A stretch of 64,000 bases of DNA from Brevipalpus yothersi (lineage: Eukaryota; Arthropoda; Arachnida; Trombidiformes; Tenuipalpidae): positions 4,484 to 68,483 of the forward strand of contig QZCP01000434.1 of assembly GCA_003956705.1 (NCBI GenBank). Reading direction: 5' to 3'. Under the pieces are notes generated by a model that saw nothing but the letters and a program-made list of their open reading frames with translations, was not told where the DNA came from and did no database searches. The stretch's first letter is position 1; the number at the start of each line of letters is the position of its first letter. Both the position numbers and the translations under genes were made by a program. Below, in pieces: positions 11,755-23,760 of the stretch.

Positions 11755-13220
11755 AGATCAAACCATGCAAAAGCATATATTTGCTCTGGTAATGTGTCAC
11801 GGAACTTTTTCTTAATATGAAGAATTAGATTTTGATTTATTGAGATCAAATTAAGCTTTTGCCTTGACGAATATTGTCTTCTTCATTAGTTCATAAGTTT
11901 GAAGAGGCGAAAACAAATTTTGCTTCGAAGCGAAAAACCAAATATGAATTATCGAGGATCTAAAATGAATAAATCAGCTCCAATAAGATATTCATGAGAG
12001 TCTAGAACAAATCTTCACCAATATGAAACTATTCAAAGCCGTGAATGAACAGTATCACTCTGTAAAGGTTCTTATATATTCTCAACAATAAAGTACGAGG
12101 TCTCCTTATGCTGAGTCCTAAGTTTCATAAAAATCGGATCAGTCAAGAACGATAAATCCTGTGAAAATTGCTGGATCTCACACTCATCTGCTGGTAAAAT
12201 TCGATATGATTGAGGGAAATACTGAAAATAATTCCACACAATTTGGCTAGAGAAAAAGTTCCACGAGAATAAATCATAAGCTAAGAAGGATGGACATTAG
12301 CTCTTGATTGCTAAAAACAGTTCGAAAAGCACACAATACCTTCGACATATCAACTGAACAGTAGGAAAGTTAGGGATTAAAAGCGTTGGAAATTCTCGAA
12401 ACAATCAATTTACGTGATATGTAGGAGAGGTTTATTCAAGAGAATGAGGAAATAAACAATTTGACCCTTTCCTCACAGAAAAATACTCCTCTCAATCATT
12501 TTTGCTGTTTGTTTGAGCCTAAAAACCAAAAGAATATAGCTCATTTGATGCAAAGAACTCATTACCAAATGCTGATCTCTCTCGAATTTTTTCGGCTGAA
12601 ATCGGCATTCTAAAAAGAATTTCCATCCTTCTCATGTTGAATATTGATCAGAAACATTCGATTTTATTACTCTAAATCACTGAAACAATTAGTGTTGTTA
12701 ACTGACAAAGTTCATAGGAATGCATTCGTTAATATCTCTCATGCTTTTCTCTTTTCTCTTAAAGGTATCGATGAATCGATGTAATAACAATCTTTTTCTT
12801 GAACAGAGAGAAAAGTTCTCAATGTAATAGTTTTCCGATTTCCAAAATCTTTCCCAATGGTGTAGATGAATAAGTTGAATAAAAATCGATTTGAGTAAAT
12901 CAATTGAGTACTGAGTGCGAGGGCTTCAAAATATTCCCCGACTTGGAGCAGTAGAAAAGAAATCGAGAGGAAGGAAATGCCTGAAAAATGGCTCTAATCA
13001 GATCTTTCTTGCTCTGGAAGCTGTAATTGCTTATTATTGCCCAGAACTTTGGCTAATTACCGTCTTCACACTCAGCAAGTGGTGTTTACATTGGTTTAAT
13101 TGTTATTGCTTCAGATTATATTCTGCCTTACAACAGAGTTTGTCGCAGCTCATTGCTCATCTGCTGTTTAATTCAATTGAGTTCTAGGTGAAAAACGTTC
13201 GTAAAATTTGAATCGTTCCA
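11755..13220. other. Intergenic, no supported gene
   Basis: Only short frames occur. A 90-codon frame at 12915-13187 has no ATG-proximal context, splice partner or family resemblance and was not called. Confidence 0.5.
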
Positions 13221-13227
13221 ACGAAAT

Positions 13228-13686
13228 ATGAATAATATGAATAATATGGATCAAATGTGCTTTTTCCTTCTTTTTCTGGTGAAATATGGACTCTGTTTCA
13301 TAATTTCTCTAGGTTTTATGGTATCAACTCGCGACTTATTTGGTGAATATGAATTTTGGTGTTTGAAGGAGAAAAGTTGGGCTATTTTTACATATTTGAA
13401 TTTTATTCTGAGTTTCTTTGGTGTTTTCCATGAGTCTTCACGGATAATCTTCATTTCTGCATTCAATTTGTCACTAGTCCTAATGTATGCTCGTTATTAT
13501 AAAAAATCAGTTCAGATCAAGCTCGCTACCGAATATTTCAAGGAAATAATGATCATATTGATCATAACTCTAGCTGTATTTGGTGTTCTAATTGAAAGTG
13601 ACGGTATTCGTCCCATTGCTAAGATTTTCTTGGAAATTTATGACACTTTACTGATACTTTCCATGAATCTTCTAAGAAGCAATTGA
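13228..13686 (+). CDS. Four-helix membrane protein, copy 1 of tandem family
   Basis: Intronless frame of 152 residues from an ATG followed by two more in-frame ATGs (repeated AATATG), so the exact start is uncertain. Four hydrophobic segments are visible: about 10-30, 48-68 (YLNFILSFFGVFHESS), 71-88 and 105-125. It aligns over its length with the two genes downstream through the motif FGxxxES (here FFGVFHESS), the third helix, and the (K/R)xxxEVMxCLT position (here FKEIMIILI). It is the most diverged copy and has a longer C-terminus (about 30 extra residues). I do not recognise the family; topology alone would allow a tetraspan-like or channel-accessory protein. Function unknown. Confidence 0.78.
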   Translation: MNNMNNMDQMCFFLLFLVKYGLCFIISLGFMVSTRDLFGEYEFWCLKEKSWAIFTYLNFILSFFGVFHESSRIIFISAFNLSLVLMYARYYKKSVQIKLATEYFKEIMIILIITLAVFGVLIESDGIRPIAKIFLEIYDTLLILSMNLLRSN

Positions 13687-14046
13687 ATTGCATGATTGCA
13701 ACCGAATTTTAAATGATTCATCAAAAATTTTCCACTTGCAGAGTTCAGGAAGTTTCCAAGAGAAAGGGACTTCCGATACCCTGAAATTCACAGAATTTAT
13801 ACTCTAATGATTTTATCTAAACTTTTTACATGTAAACATGTACAGTTAGTTACAAGTTTTCATTATCATCGCCATATGAGTCTCACTGAGTAGATAGTTT
13901 CCGTTGCTTCCTAGTATCTTGAAGAACAATTCAATTCCATATGTAAGTACAACATTTAAGTTTGATTAATGTCATGGTCAAGATTGGTTGCTCGAACTCA
14001 TGATCTTCATAAAGGTCTGTTTTGTAAATTGGTGAACATACGAACT

Positions 14047-14406
14047 ATGGCCAATCTTGAAAGAACTGTACTTGTTCTCTTGAAATTTGGTATTTGTGCT
14101 TTGTGTCTCAACATTGCTGCTCTTTTAAATCTCAATGTAATCGGAAAATTTCATCTTATGTCACTAGAATATTTGATATGGATGATTGGAATCTATTTGT
14201 GTCTTACGTTGAGTTGTTTTGGTGCACTATTGGAGTCTTTCTGGGTCTGCTTGATTTCTGGAGCTTCTTTAATTGGCAATTCAATATACATGTATACATG
14301 TTCATGTGAAAATATAATTATCAAAAAATATTCCAGAGAGGTTATGATCTGTTTGACAATGGTAATTTTTGTTTTTGCCACATTAACTCGCTTCCAACCT
14401 GCATAA
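14047..14406 (+). CDS. Four-helix membrane protein, copy 2 of tandem family
   Basis: Intronless 119-residue protein. The ATG at 14047 is chosen because it aligns with the start of copy 3; the frame is open back to 13969 with another ATG there. Hydrophobic helices lie at about 8-29, 42-62, 66-84 and 98-115. It shares with copy 3 the blocks FGAxLESFW, LIGNSIYxY, KxYSxEVMxCLT and a closing TRFxP. The loops are short, with a basic stretch (NIIIKKYSRE) between helices 3 and 4, suggesting a cytosolic loop there. No catalytic or ligand motif is seen. Function unknown. Confidence 0.83.
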   Translation: MANLERTVLVLLKFGICALCLNIAALLNLNVIGKFHLMSLEYLIWMIGIYLCLTLSCFGALLESFWVCLISGASLIGNSIYMYTCSCENIIIKKYSREVMICLTMVIFVFATLTRFQPA

Positions 14407-14499
14407 ATTGTTTACTGCATATGGTCAAAAATTCCAATATTCATCCATATATTCTGGACCATTCTAAATGTCATACATTTTTTGGTGATCAACTTTATC

Positions 14500-14890
14500 C
14501 AAGTGTTATAATTTCCAATGAATGCTCTCCTCTGAGGAACCGAATATTCGAATATATCTCCCACTCTCATGATACTCAGCCCCCATGTCTTCAGAAAAAT
14601 GCAATTGCCCAGATTTTCAATGAAAGTTCAATACAGTTTAGAATTTCACATGTTCTATACAAAGATCATCTGAGGAACCAGATATTCGAACAAACATCTT
14701 CACTCTCATGATAATCAGCTCGCTTGTCTTCAGGAGTACCAAATTGCAATAAATGGAATGTGAATTTGCTCTCTCCATCTTCATTTTACTCTGCGTTTCT
14801 CTTACCTCAAATTTGCTCAGATTCGGGATCAGAGTTTATAGTATAGTTTCGAATTTCGAATTCAAAGATCATCCGGATGAACCAATTGAT
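14500..14890. repeat. Degenerate direct repeats between family copies 2 and 3
   Basis: The segment around 14525-14585 (CTGAGGAACCGAATATTCGAA, then CACTCTCATGATA and TGTCTTCAG) recurs around 14668-14735 with a few changes. A third, weaker copy of the leading part (CAAAGATCATC and GAACCA) appears around 14858-14885. The units are roughly 125-190 bases apart. They may be remains of duplicated non-coding sequence from the tandem gene duplications. Confidence 0.55.
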
Positions 14891-15313
14891 AATGTGTGAG
14901 TTATCAATTTCATCGCCTCTACCCAATGGGAATATACTCTCAACAGATCCTATCGATGAATGGCAAAGGAAGTGACTAACATTCCGATAATATCGTAATC
15001 TGATCGAATTCAAGAGCTCAATAATCAACATTCTCTCACGGCCTGAATGTTTGTGGTAGACATCTCTACTACAGTGGTTTGTAGCTTTCTCATTAACTTG
15101 TTGTTAAGATGTTCATCAGACGCTCTAACTTTTATTATAGCTTGTCAATTTATAATGAGAACAAACTATTAATCACATCCTCAAGTCAAACATTCATCTT
15201 AATATTTTAATATTTTAATAAGTGATTAAGTCTTTGATTGTTATCAACTGCCCTTTAACAATAAATTTTATCATTCATCGTTTATAGTTCAAAGTTCATC
15301 TATTCAATTGAAT

Positions 15314-15679
15314 ATGGGCAATTTTGAGGGTATTTTTTATACTTTCATAAGATATGGAATTTTTATCACCTCCTTTACCATGGTTGCTCTTCTGACTCTT
15401 GGTGTAATCGAGGAAGCTCATGGCATGACAGCGGAACATTATATGTGGGTAATTGGAACCTTTTTGTGCCTCGGGTCAAGTTATTTTGGTGCTTATCTTG
15501 AATCTTTTTGGACCTCTTCGATGTCTGGAGTTGCTCTGATTGGAAATTCAATCTATTCATATTCACATCAAGCTAAAATTGTGAAAAGATATTCCAAAGA
15601 AGTAATGGTGTGCTTGACCATTGCCATTATATGGTTTGCCATATGCACCCGATTTCGACCATCATACTCTTCAATCTGA
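15314..15679 (+). CDS. Four-helix membrane protein, copy 3 of tandem family
   Basis: Intronless 121-residue protein, with ATG at 15314. Helices lie at about 9-31, 43-63, 66-84 and 97-115. It is clearly the closest relative of copy 2 (shared LIGNSIYSY/LIGNSIYMY, YSKEVMVCLT/YSREVMICLT, FGAYLESFW/FGALLESFW). A conserved acidic Glu sits inside or at the end of helix 2 in all three copies. The three genes run head-to-tail on the + strand with about 360 and 900 bases between them, which is the pattern of local tandem duplication. No known family recognised. Confidence 0.84.
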   Translation: MGNFEGIFYTFIRYGIFITSFTMVALLTLGVIEEAHGMTAEHYMWVIGTFLCLGSSYFGAYLESFWTSSMSGVALIGNSIYSYSHQAKIVKRYSKEVMVCLTIAIIWFAICTRFRPSYSSI

Positions 15680-17990
15680 TCGCCCATTTTTCTATGATGT
15701 ATAATATTTCAAAAACTTCAGGAAGACTATCAGTGTATCCGAATCTAGTAATCTTTTTACCATATTGTTTCCTCTGAGCAAGGTTTTTCTATTCTCACTA
15801 ATAATTATCGCCGAGAAAGATAAATTAGCATATCAGATCAACAAAATTCTTTTATGTTTTGTAACGTGTGAATACAATTAGTAAAATATGAATCACTGTC
15901 TATAAGTAATCAAACTGAGTTTGCTCATAAGTGGTTAAGATGATAATAGCTTGATGAATTGGATATCTTCTTCTTTTAAGAAGATTGACGACCATGGACT
16001 GATTGGAATACAAAGTTGTTTCCTTCTTAAGCCATTTTTTGCCCATTCTTTCACCTTGCTAATGAGAATGTAAATTATCTCCATGAACACTATGTAGGTG
16101 GACTGATAATGTTCTCTGGAGGCCATATTTTTCCCTTAATTTTATATTGTTGATTGTATTCTTTATGCTCAGATAATATTACACCACACACTATTTCAAT
16201 TTTGACTTTTCCCATCGGGCCACACTTATCTCTATCATCTATTCAATCTTGAAATAGATTTTGGAGAAAGCAATATTAAAATATATATAAACAGATTATG
16301 AAATCAATTTTCATTCAGCTTAATGAAAATTTGTTTGGACTAATGACAGGAGGAATGGAAGAAAATCTGTCAATTCATCTTACCAATACAGGAAAACATG
16401 ATAAGAAATAAAAAGAGAGAGAGAGAGAGAGACAAAAAAAATTTAGTTCAAATTGAATCATGATGATGACTTTACACTCTCTTTCGTTTGATTGTTTCAT
16501 CAATTTTTCCACTACCACTTCACCACTCTCCTATCATCTGGATTTTGAGTTCATTTTTTTTCATTCTATCATCTAATTCGTGATTTAACGGACATTCTAT
16601 TTGATTTATACATTACATCACATCGCATCTACTCTCTCTCTCTTCTTTCTCTCTCTTTCTCACATCCTTGAAGTATACCACTTGATTACCATACAGGATC
16701 CATTCGCCCATACATGGATCAACTCCGACACAATCATTGAATCATTGAATCAACTTTGTGCTCCATTCATTCAGTATATACGATAATGTGTGTGACCGCC
16801 AACAGTATTTATATTTTTATACATACATACAAAATATTGTGGAGGCTTGTGGTCGATGTAAGTGAAAATTAGTGGCGTTAATATTAACTTCTTCCTTAAA
16901 ATAATTTTATCGAATACTTTTTCTTCAGTTTGTGTTTCCCATTAAATAATGGTTTCTTTTTGTGGCTGAAAATTGAAATTTTTCTGATGTTATTATAGTA
17001 TTCACTTACAATCTTTTTCGATTTCAGCCTTAAATTAAACTATCATTATCATTAATCTGTTCTTCATCATTATCGTCGTAATTTTTGACGTTATAAGGCC
17101 CATTCGAAAATGTGATTACGCCAAATACATGTATATTGATACTCGTCAAGATCTTTCGACAATTCGATATTGCTTGTTGGGGAAAGATTGGAATCAATTT
17201 TTACAGCTGTGTTAACGTTTTTTATTCGATATATTCGAATATAAAATTCATTAATCATCGCAAATTTTGATAATATGATTGGATATAGAACCTTTTTCTT
17301 CACCAAAAAAAAGTTCTCAGTTTTCGTGTTCATTTATATGTGTGTTCACTTACATCGGAAGCAATAAAATTGACAAGAACAAAGAGTTGAGAAAAATTTT
17401 CTCCCAAAAAATTAAAGACGAAAGAATTGTTTCCTGAACTCATTCAGAGAAAGAGAGGAAGAAAGGCTGGAAAGGAGTTGATTGGCATGATAAGTATTCG
17501 AAATCGATTCGATTTACCTCATCATCAGCTCATTCTCAACATTTGATTGTAAGTTTTGAGCCTTCACAATCATTCGGACTATTGATCGATCAAGAACGTG
17601 AATCGAAAAAGTGAAAACTCGTAAACTTTTTCCAATTGTGTGTTTGAAAATTTTTCCCTAGTTTTTCGAATGAGAGAGAGACCTAGTTTTTTTTCTCACA
17701 GTTGATCATTATTCATCCTTTTCCTAACCAACTCATCATCTTTTCCTCTCTCATCTCCTCTGTTTCCGATGTCTACTAGATCCGCATCATCTGAGGAAAG
17801 AGGAAGAGAAAAGCATTAGAGAGAGACTGTGTGTGTATGTGGTAATAGAAAGTTTTTCGAAAAGTTGCCAAATTCTCCTCCTCCATTCACTCTACCGTAT
17901 ATACAACGATTTTGGGTGGTAAGCATCTTTGGTGGCTGTGGAAGTAAGAGAGGAAGAAGGGAAGAAGAGAGAAAAAAACCTCGAAACGAA
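15680..17990. other. Intergenic, mostly non-coding
   Basis: No confident gene. A short GA array lies at about 16415-16432, and a CT-rich run at about 16632-16660. A possible lone exon at 16697-16786 is reported under findings. Confidence 0.5.
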
Positions 17991-17998
17991 CATCTAAT

Positions 17999-19852
17999 AT
18001 GTCTTCAGCAAGTGTCTACTGTTTATTTCAAGCTGCTCCCTATGAACATCTCACAATATGTGATCCTCATCCGGGCCATGATGGTGATGATGATCATCGT
18101 TGTGAAAGTGATTTCAAATCGAACGATTGTTGTGGTGATCGAAGAGTGAATGATCAAAGTGATCGAGGTGTTAATTTGCCGCTGGACATTCGAACCGAAG
18201 AGTACACGATGAAGGATGGAAGATCAACCGATGAAGGCAATGAACATGATGATGATAAATGTGCTTCTTCTCGAAAAAAATATTTTTCGGATTCTCAAAA
18301 AAATGAACCTCAAAGATGTCGAGATCAACGACCAGCGATCCCAAGTAAAAGTGATCCCAGTCCATTGTCAAAAGATATTCCATTCAAGCATCATCCGATG
18401 ATGAGTGCCGACAAACATTTCCTCAACATGATCAAATCTCGTCCAAAAAGGCCCAAAGTTAAGCCACCGAGAAAAGTGGCCACTCATGGTTCATGTAGCG
18501 ATGATGATAAAATGAATGCTAGTCAAAGTTGTACTAATGATTGTGATGATGATAAAGCAGCAGCAGCAGCCGCAACCAGCGAATCAGTGCGGAAGTCAAC
18601 AGTAAAATCAATGACCGTGCAAAGGGGACAAGAAAATATTGATGATATGAGTGTTGGTATAGATTGCTTTTTTCAAAGTCCATCTAAATTGTTGGAACGA
18701 AAAAAATTCGGTGAAAATATCAATACCTCAGGTGATTTTCTTTTTACATACATACACATACAATCATATTATCATGATAGTATCTAATGTTAATTAACTA
18801 TATCTAGAAAATTTTACCACCAAATTGATCCAGATTTTCAACAATTAATACAAGTCCTCCTTCTTCTTCTCTTCCTCTTCCATCACCTTCTCCTTCTCAT
18901 TCGCCTCTTCCTCCTCCCTCTCTTCCTCCTCCTTTTTCACTCCACCACAGCGCGCGGAAGCTTACGTAATGATCTACCGATATCAAGTGAAAAAAGTAAT
19001 CAAAAACGTGTCAAGAACGAAGAAGTGCGCCCAGCTCCGAACGGTGATGAAGGTAATTGTAGACCAAAAAATATGGCCCACTCAAGAGCTTCTGGTAAAA
19101 TTGCAATCGATATTGATCCATCGAAACTATTGCCCGGTTCAGATCCTCGTATAAGTGTACACATGATAAAAGAGCTGAAAAACCGACAAAAGACCACTTC
19201 AACTGGTCCAAACAGCGGTGGTATTGGTGGTACTGGTTCGAGTGCTATCAGTCAAGCTCAAACGTCCATTATCAATGAGATGAGAGAGAGAAAAAATTTA
19301 CTCCGATCCAAAGGAACCAGTAATGGTAACCAGGAGCACCAGCAAGTTTCCACCAAACCGAATGTATGTGGTAAAATAAGTGGCCAACATGGAGAAACCA
19401 GAGACTCACAACCAGTGTCACCTTCATCTGAACGGACTAGTAGTAGTAGTGGAAGTAGTTGTACTGGTAAAGTGGCCATCGATGCGAGGCCAGAGGAAAA
19501 AATGAGCGTCAAGGCAAGGGCATCAGCATTTGGCAGTATGCTTAAGCCAACCGGTACGAGAGCTTCTTCTTCTTTGACGTCTACCAAAGATGGTGGAATG
19601 GATTCGGATCCATGTGATGGTACCATTGATAGTGGATCAAAGCGTACCAGTATGACATCCTTCAAAGGACATCATTTGTCAAAGGTCACCAATTGTTCTC
19701 GAGATGGATCAAGAGTCACGTGTGAATCGGATTGTAAAGATAAAAATATACCTTCTGATGACATGAGGAAGAGGCCAAGTGGAGATGAATCACATGATGG
19801 AGGAAAATTAAGTTCCATGGGCAAAGGCAGTGGTGATGATGATAAATCGTAG
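17999..19852 (+). CDS. Disordered acidic/Ser-rich protein, unrecognised
   Basis: Two exons, 17999-18731 and 18951-19852, joined in phase 1 across a 219-base intron whose 3' end is a very strong CT tract, give 544 residues. The first half is rich in Asp, His, Cys and Ser (for example GDDDHRCES and DCDDDKAAAAAA). It then carries a basic Pro/Lys segment, KSRPKRPKVKPPRK (about 145-160), that loosely resembles the LxHxTxxRPK start of capping-protein-interaction motifs. The second half has two related short segments, SGKIAIDIDPSKLLPGSDP and TGKVAIDARPEEKM, and a long Ser/Gly/Thr-rich tail. The first of these also resembles the IDPxxLLPG-type stretch in WASH-complex FAM21 proteins, so a distant WASHC2-like tail is one possibility. 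I do not assign a function. Upstream exons are possible. Confidence 0.72.
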
Positions 19853-20174
19853 ATTTTTGATGAAAATTCAAAGAATAGTTATACAAAATGATGGAACCTT
19901 TCCTTTGTATAACGCGATGATGCTTGTTACCGATATATTTAAGAAAGAAAAGATCACAGAAAAATGTCAACGTTATGTGAAATCTAATGTATATATAAAT
20001 AATATCAGTTGTCAATTTTTAATGAAATTGTGAAAGCATTTTATGAGGTGGTTTGGGATGTGAAAGGTGTGGGGTGGAAAGAGGTCAAGGAAATATGAAT
20101 GATGGATTCATGAAGTTGAAGCCAATGGTAGCCGATGTTTTATCCATCAATGACAAAAGTTTCTGCTTCATTTT

Positions 20175-21009
20175 TTAATTCTTTAAATGACAATCGGTAG
20201 TACTACCGTTCAATCCGGGTTTCTGTTTCTTAACTAGAGTTTGATTTTGATCATCTAACTGACGCTTGACAGATCCACTGTGAACCATATAGACATGATT
20301 TTCAAACAGTCGATATAAGTTGAATGTTGCAGAACATACTGTACATTTGTAAGATAGAAGGGCCGGCCTCAGAGTGATTCGGTGAACCTGGGGGATGAAA
20401 AAAATAATTATCATCAACAAATTTCAATGCTTCATATTTCATGTAATGAGATGAAAGATGGAGGGAGAGAATCGAGACTCCTCAGATAGGTGAGACAAAG
20501 AGAAATTCAGATGTAAAAGCAAATACACTAGATCATGATGGATTCTATTGAATTGGTAGTATAAAATAAGCAGGATTCTCATTTATGACTAGCTCATATG
20601 ACATCATTGACAGAGAATTGAAGATCTATCTTCAATATTTTATCTTTCTCTTCCAAACGTTCCATATCTAACGAATGTCAACTATTTGGCCCCAAAAATG
20701 AGTCATATGTGTGGCATATTTTTGAGAAAAGAAAGATAACTCGCATATCTTGATTGTTCATAAGACATAGAACAAAGGAACGTTGAACAATTTTGAACCC
20801 GAAGAAATGCTAGGGCTTAGTAGAAGGTCAGAGAAAGTCGAGGGCGTGAAGAAATGAAGAGAAAGAAAGTAAGAGAGAGAGAGACGCGTGGAAACGAAAA
20901 AGAGAGAGAGTGCGTAAGGGGAAAGAGAAAGAGAGAAAGAGAGATAGAAAATGGGCAGAAAAAGGACCGAGCTTGAATGAGAAAGAGAAAAAGAAAGGAA
21001 AAAGGAAAG

Positions 21010-21040
<31 letters not shown>

Positions 21041-23359
21041 AGGGGGTGAAGTTGGAAAGAAGGAAACGCAACCAAACCTGATTCATGTGAGCAACCAACT
21101 TGCTGGCTGATATACGTCCACAAATCGTACACCGACCACCGTCTAGATTCTGATCCACCATATCTTGCATGTTGGAAGTAACTAGCCCATGAGCACCTAG
21201 TAAATGCCTTTCCAAACCTTGATCAGTGAAGAACCTCCATTGACATTTTTGACAATTAAGTGGTGGCCTACTGGCTAGCATCTTGGGATGAATTTTAACC
21301 TGAGAATCAGATGTAAAGAAGAAGAAAAAAAAAGAAGTAGAAAAATAAGATCATGATGAGAAAATGGATGATAAGAGTGAGACAATACAGATGACTATCA
21401 TGATGTTCAAGTAGTGTTGGATATGTGTTCAGAGTGACGGGTAAAGATGATCATGATTGGGAGTTCAATCGATAATCGATGAAGTATCGGTCATGAGTGT
21501 TAATTTCATGATGACTAGAGAGTGAGTGTGCATGGATTTGATTATCAAATAGTGTCTGTAAACAAACCTTGTGGATCCACTGCATGTGAGTTCTTAGCTG
21601 CTCCAAATCTTTGATATAGCCATCACAGATCTCACAAATGACAAAAGTCCCTCCTTTACCACCGGCAGGCGAATCAATTGATTCAGTATTACTTGGTCTA
21701 ATTCCAGCGGGACCTTTTTGCATCAATGGACTCGGACCAGAACCAGGAATCACTCTTCCCTTGACGGCTTGTAAATGGGTTGTTGAGTTGATTCCTTGTG
21801 GATACTTTTGCTGAACAGGTACCAATTGAGTGTGACCACCAGCTGAAGAGCAAATGATAAGAATAAGAATGATAATTAGTATTTACTTCATCCGATAGTG
21901 TAGTAGAATAAGAGGAGAGGAATTGGAGGGGAATCATGATTGGCCGCATTACGAGGTCCTGGCAATGTGACCACATTGTTTGGCGATTGTTTAGATGATT
22001 ACCTTTGAATCCTAGAATTGGTTTACCAGTTCTCATAGCTCGACTCTGTTGAGCAGCTTGCTGTTGCTGCATCAAAAGCATTTGTTGTTGTAATCCTTTG
22101 GGTAGACCTGGGATGTTAGGCAATTGGGTATGGGCTGCGGCGCGTAGGGCTATAAGGGTTGCCTCGTACACTTTGATGTCCTCTTGAGTGATTGGTTTGG
22201 GAGTGATGGCAGGATATTCGGATTCTGGATCGGCCATAGACTGAACTTTGTCTGGATTGAAAAATTTCATACACTTAGCGATATGAGTAGCAGCTTTCGC
22301 TTTCTGACTGGACTCGTAAGGACACATGGAGCATTGGTATAGTACGGGTGGCTGCTCAAGAACACAATTTTGCTTGTGAGTATCTTTGAAATGAGATATG
22401 ATTATCTGTGGATCTCGTGTGAAGAAAAGACAAAAGTTACACCGATACTCTTTACGATTGCTCATATGTGGAATTGATAGATGACCATCCATTGCAGTCT
22501 CAGATTCAGTTTTAAAATCACACATATAACACTTTCTCATTTTAAATGTAAATATACTGTTAGCATTTTTACATTCAGCAAGATAGTGTTGCTGTCTATT
22601 AAGATCTTCGACCACCTCTTCTTTTTCACCCTGTTTGCGTATTTGACGCTTCAATTGTCGAATAGCGTCTTGATGATACCATTCTTTGGAACGACTAAGG
22701 CCTATACCCATTAAAAGGGTGCCCACTGATGATTTATAATAATCTGATATTGTCAACATGGTATAATTATTGGTACTAGTCTCTTGTTGTTGTTGTGATG
22801 TAGGTGAGGTTTGCTGTTGTTGTTGCTGCAACGGTTGCTGCTGCTGTGATTGTAATAATAATGCTTTATCCTCGAATGTTGTTGATAATGATGATACTTG
22901 CTTATTGTGTTGATTAGATGGAATACTTTTATCATCATTATCCGAATCAATGAGTACCTCATCATTTTGGACACCTCTTTTTCGGCCCACATCAACATTA
23001 TCATCACCAGCGGCACCATCTTTACTTGTGCCGTCCTCATCATCACCACCAGTATTAGAATCTTTGGACTTGCTGGCTGAATGATGGTCCGTATCTTGTG
23101 TATGTTGTTGTGTATTACTACTACTACTATTACTATTCGTACGGCCTGTATCTTGATCCACTAGCTTTGATGGAAATATATTGGGCTTCTTAATCATCAA
23201 TGGTACCACTTGTGATGCACAATCAAGTATAGAATCATTACCATCAATGTCTATACTTGCCCATGTTTTCTTATTAATTGGAATAAATCGCCCAATAAGC
23301 ACCGAACCTTCCATATAAGCGGGGAAACCGGTAACATCTTTGGCTGTATCGGTTTCCAT
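20175..23359 (-). CDS. MEP-1: MEP-1-like seven-zinc-finger chromatin protein
   Basis: Four exons on the minus strand, 23359-22003, 21842-21568, 21299-21078 and 20387-20175, keep one frame of 688 residues with GT-AG introns. The N-terminal half is disordered, with acidic and polyGln stretches (about 190-225). A conserved helical block (LLMGIGLSRSKEW to QIRKQGEKEE) leads to seven C2H2-type fingers. Three lie together (KCYMCDF..., YRCNFC..., YQCSMC...), the third ending in Cys. Four are C-terminal (ICEICDGYIKDLEQLRTHM, LNCQKCQWRFFTDQGLERH, GRCTICGR, YKCTVCSATF). The C-terminal fingers closely resemble Drosophila and nematode MEP-1, which works with the Mi-2 remodeller in the dMec/NuRD-type repressor that silences germline or proneural genes. 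The start is the second Met of the open frame, giving METDTAKD; the first, at 23392, would add 11 residues. Confidence 0.94.
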
Positions 23360-23575
23360 TGTCAATTCAATGATAATCACCGAATACACCACTCAATACA
23401 CTAGAACAATATACAATATATATAATTTAATACAATCCAATAATAATAATATCACCAGAGAGAAGAGAGAAAAAAAAATTAACCAAAACAGAGATGATGA
23501 ACCAGAAATTTATTTCTCTAACATACAAAACTCAGACTTTCAGAATTCGTCGACAGGCAGAGCTCTTGCTCAGGC

Positions 23576-23584
23576 CCTCTCTCT

Positions 23585-23638
<54 letters not shown>

Positions 23639-23760
23639 CTCTCTTTCTCTCTTCTCTCTTCTCTTTCTCTCTTTTTCCTCTTTCTTTTCCGCTCTCTTCC
23701 CTCTCTTCACGAAAAGAGAGAGAGAGAAAGAGAGAAGAGAGAGAGAGAGAGCTGTTCCCA
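23576..23760. repeat. CT tract followed by complementary GA tract (hairpin) upstream of MEP-1
   Basis: A long CT array with TT interruptions (about 23576-23710) is followed by a GA array (23716-23751). Matching the interruptions by hand, 23622-23652 and 23721-23751 are perfect reverse complements over 31 bases, separated by 68 bases. The structure lies about 260-390 bases upstream of the MEP-1 start codon, in the likely 5' UTR or promoter. Confidence 0.85.

Noticed and set aside
12915..13187. 90-codon frame upstream of the four-helix array
   Set aside because: Does not align with the family, has mixed composition and no start or promoter context.
20758..21132. Long minus-strand frame rich in Ser/Phe/Leu
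   Set aside because: It is MEP-1 exon 3 read through into the CT-rich intron; the clean donor at 21077 and the next exon in frame explain the sequence.
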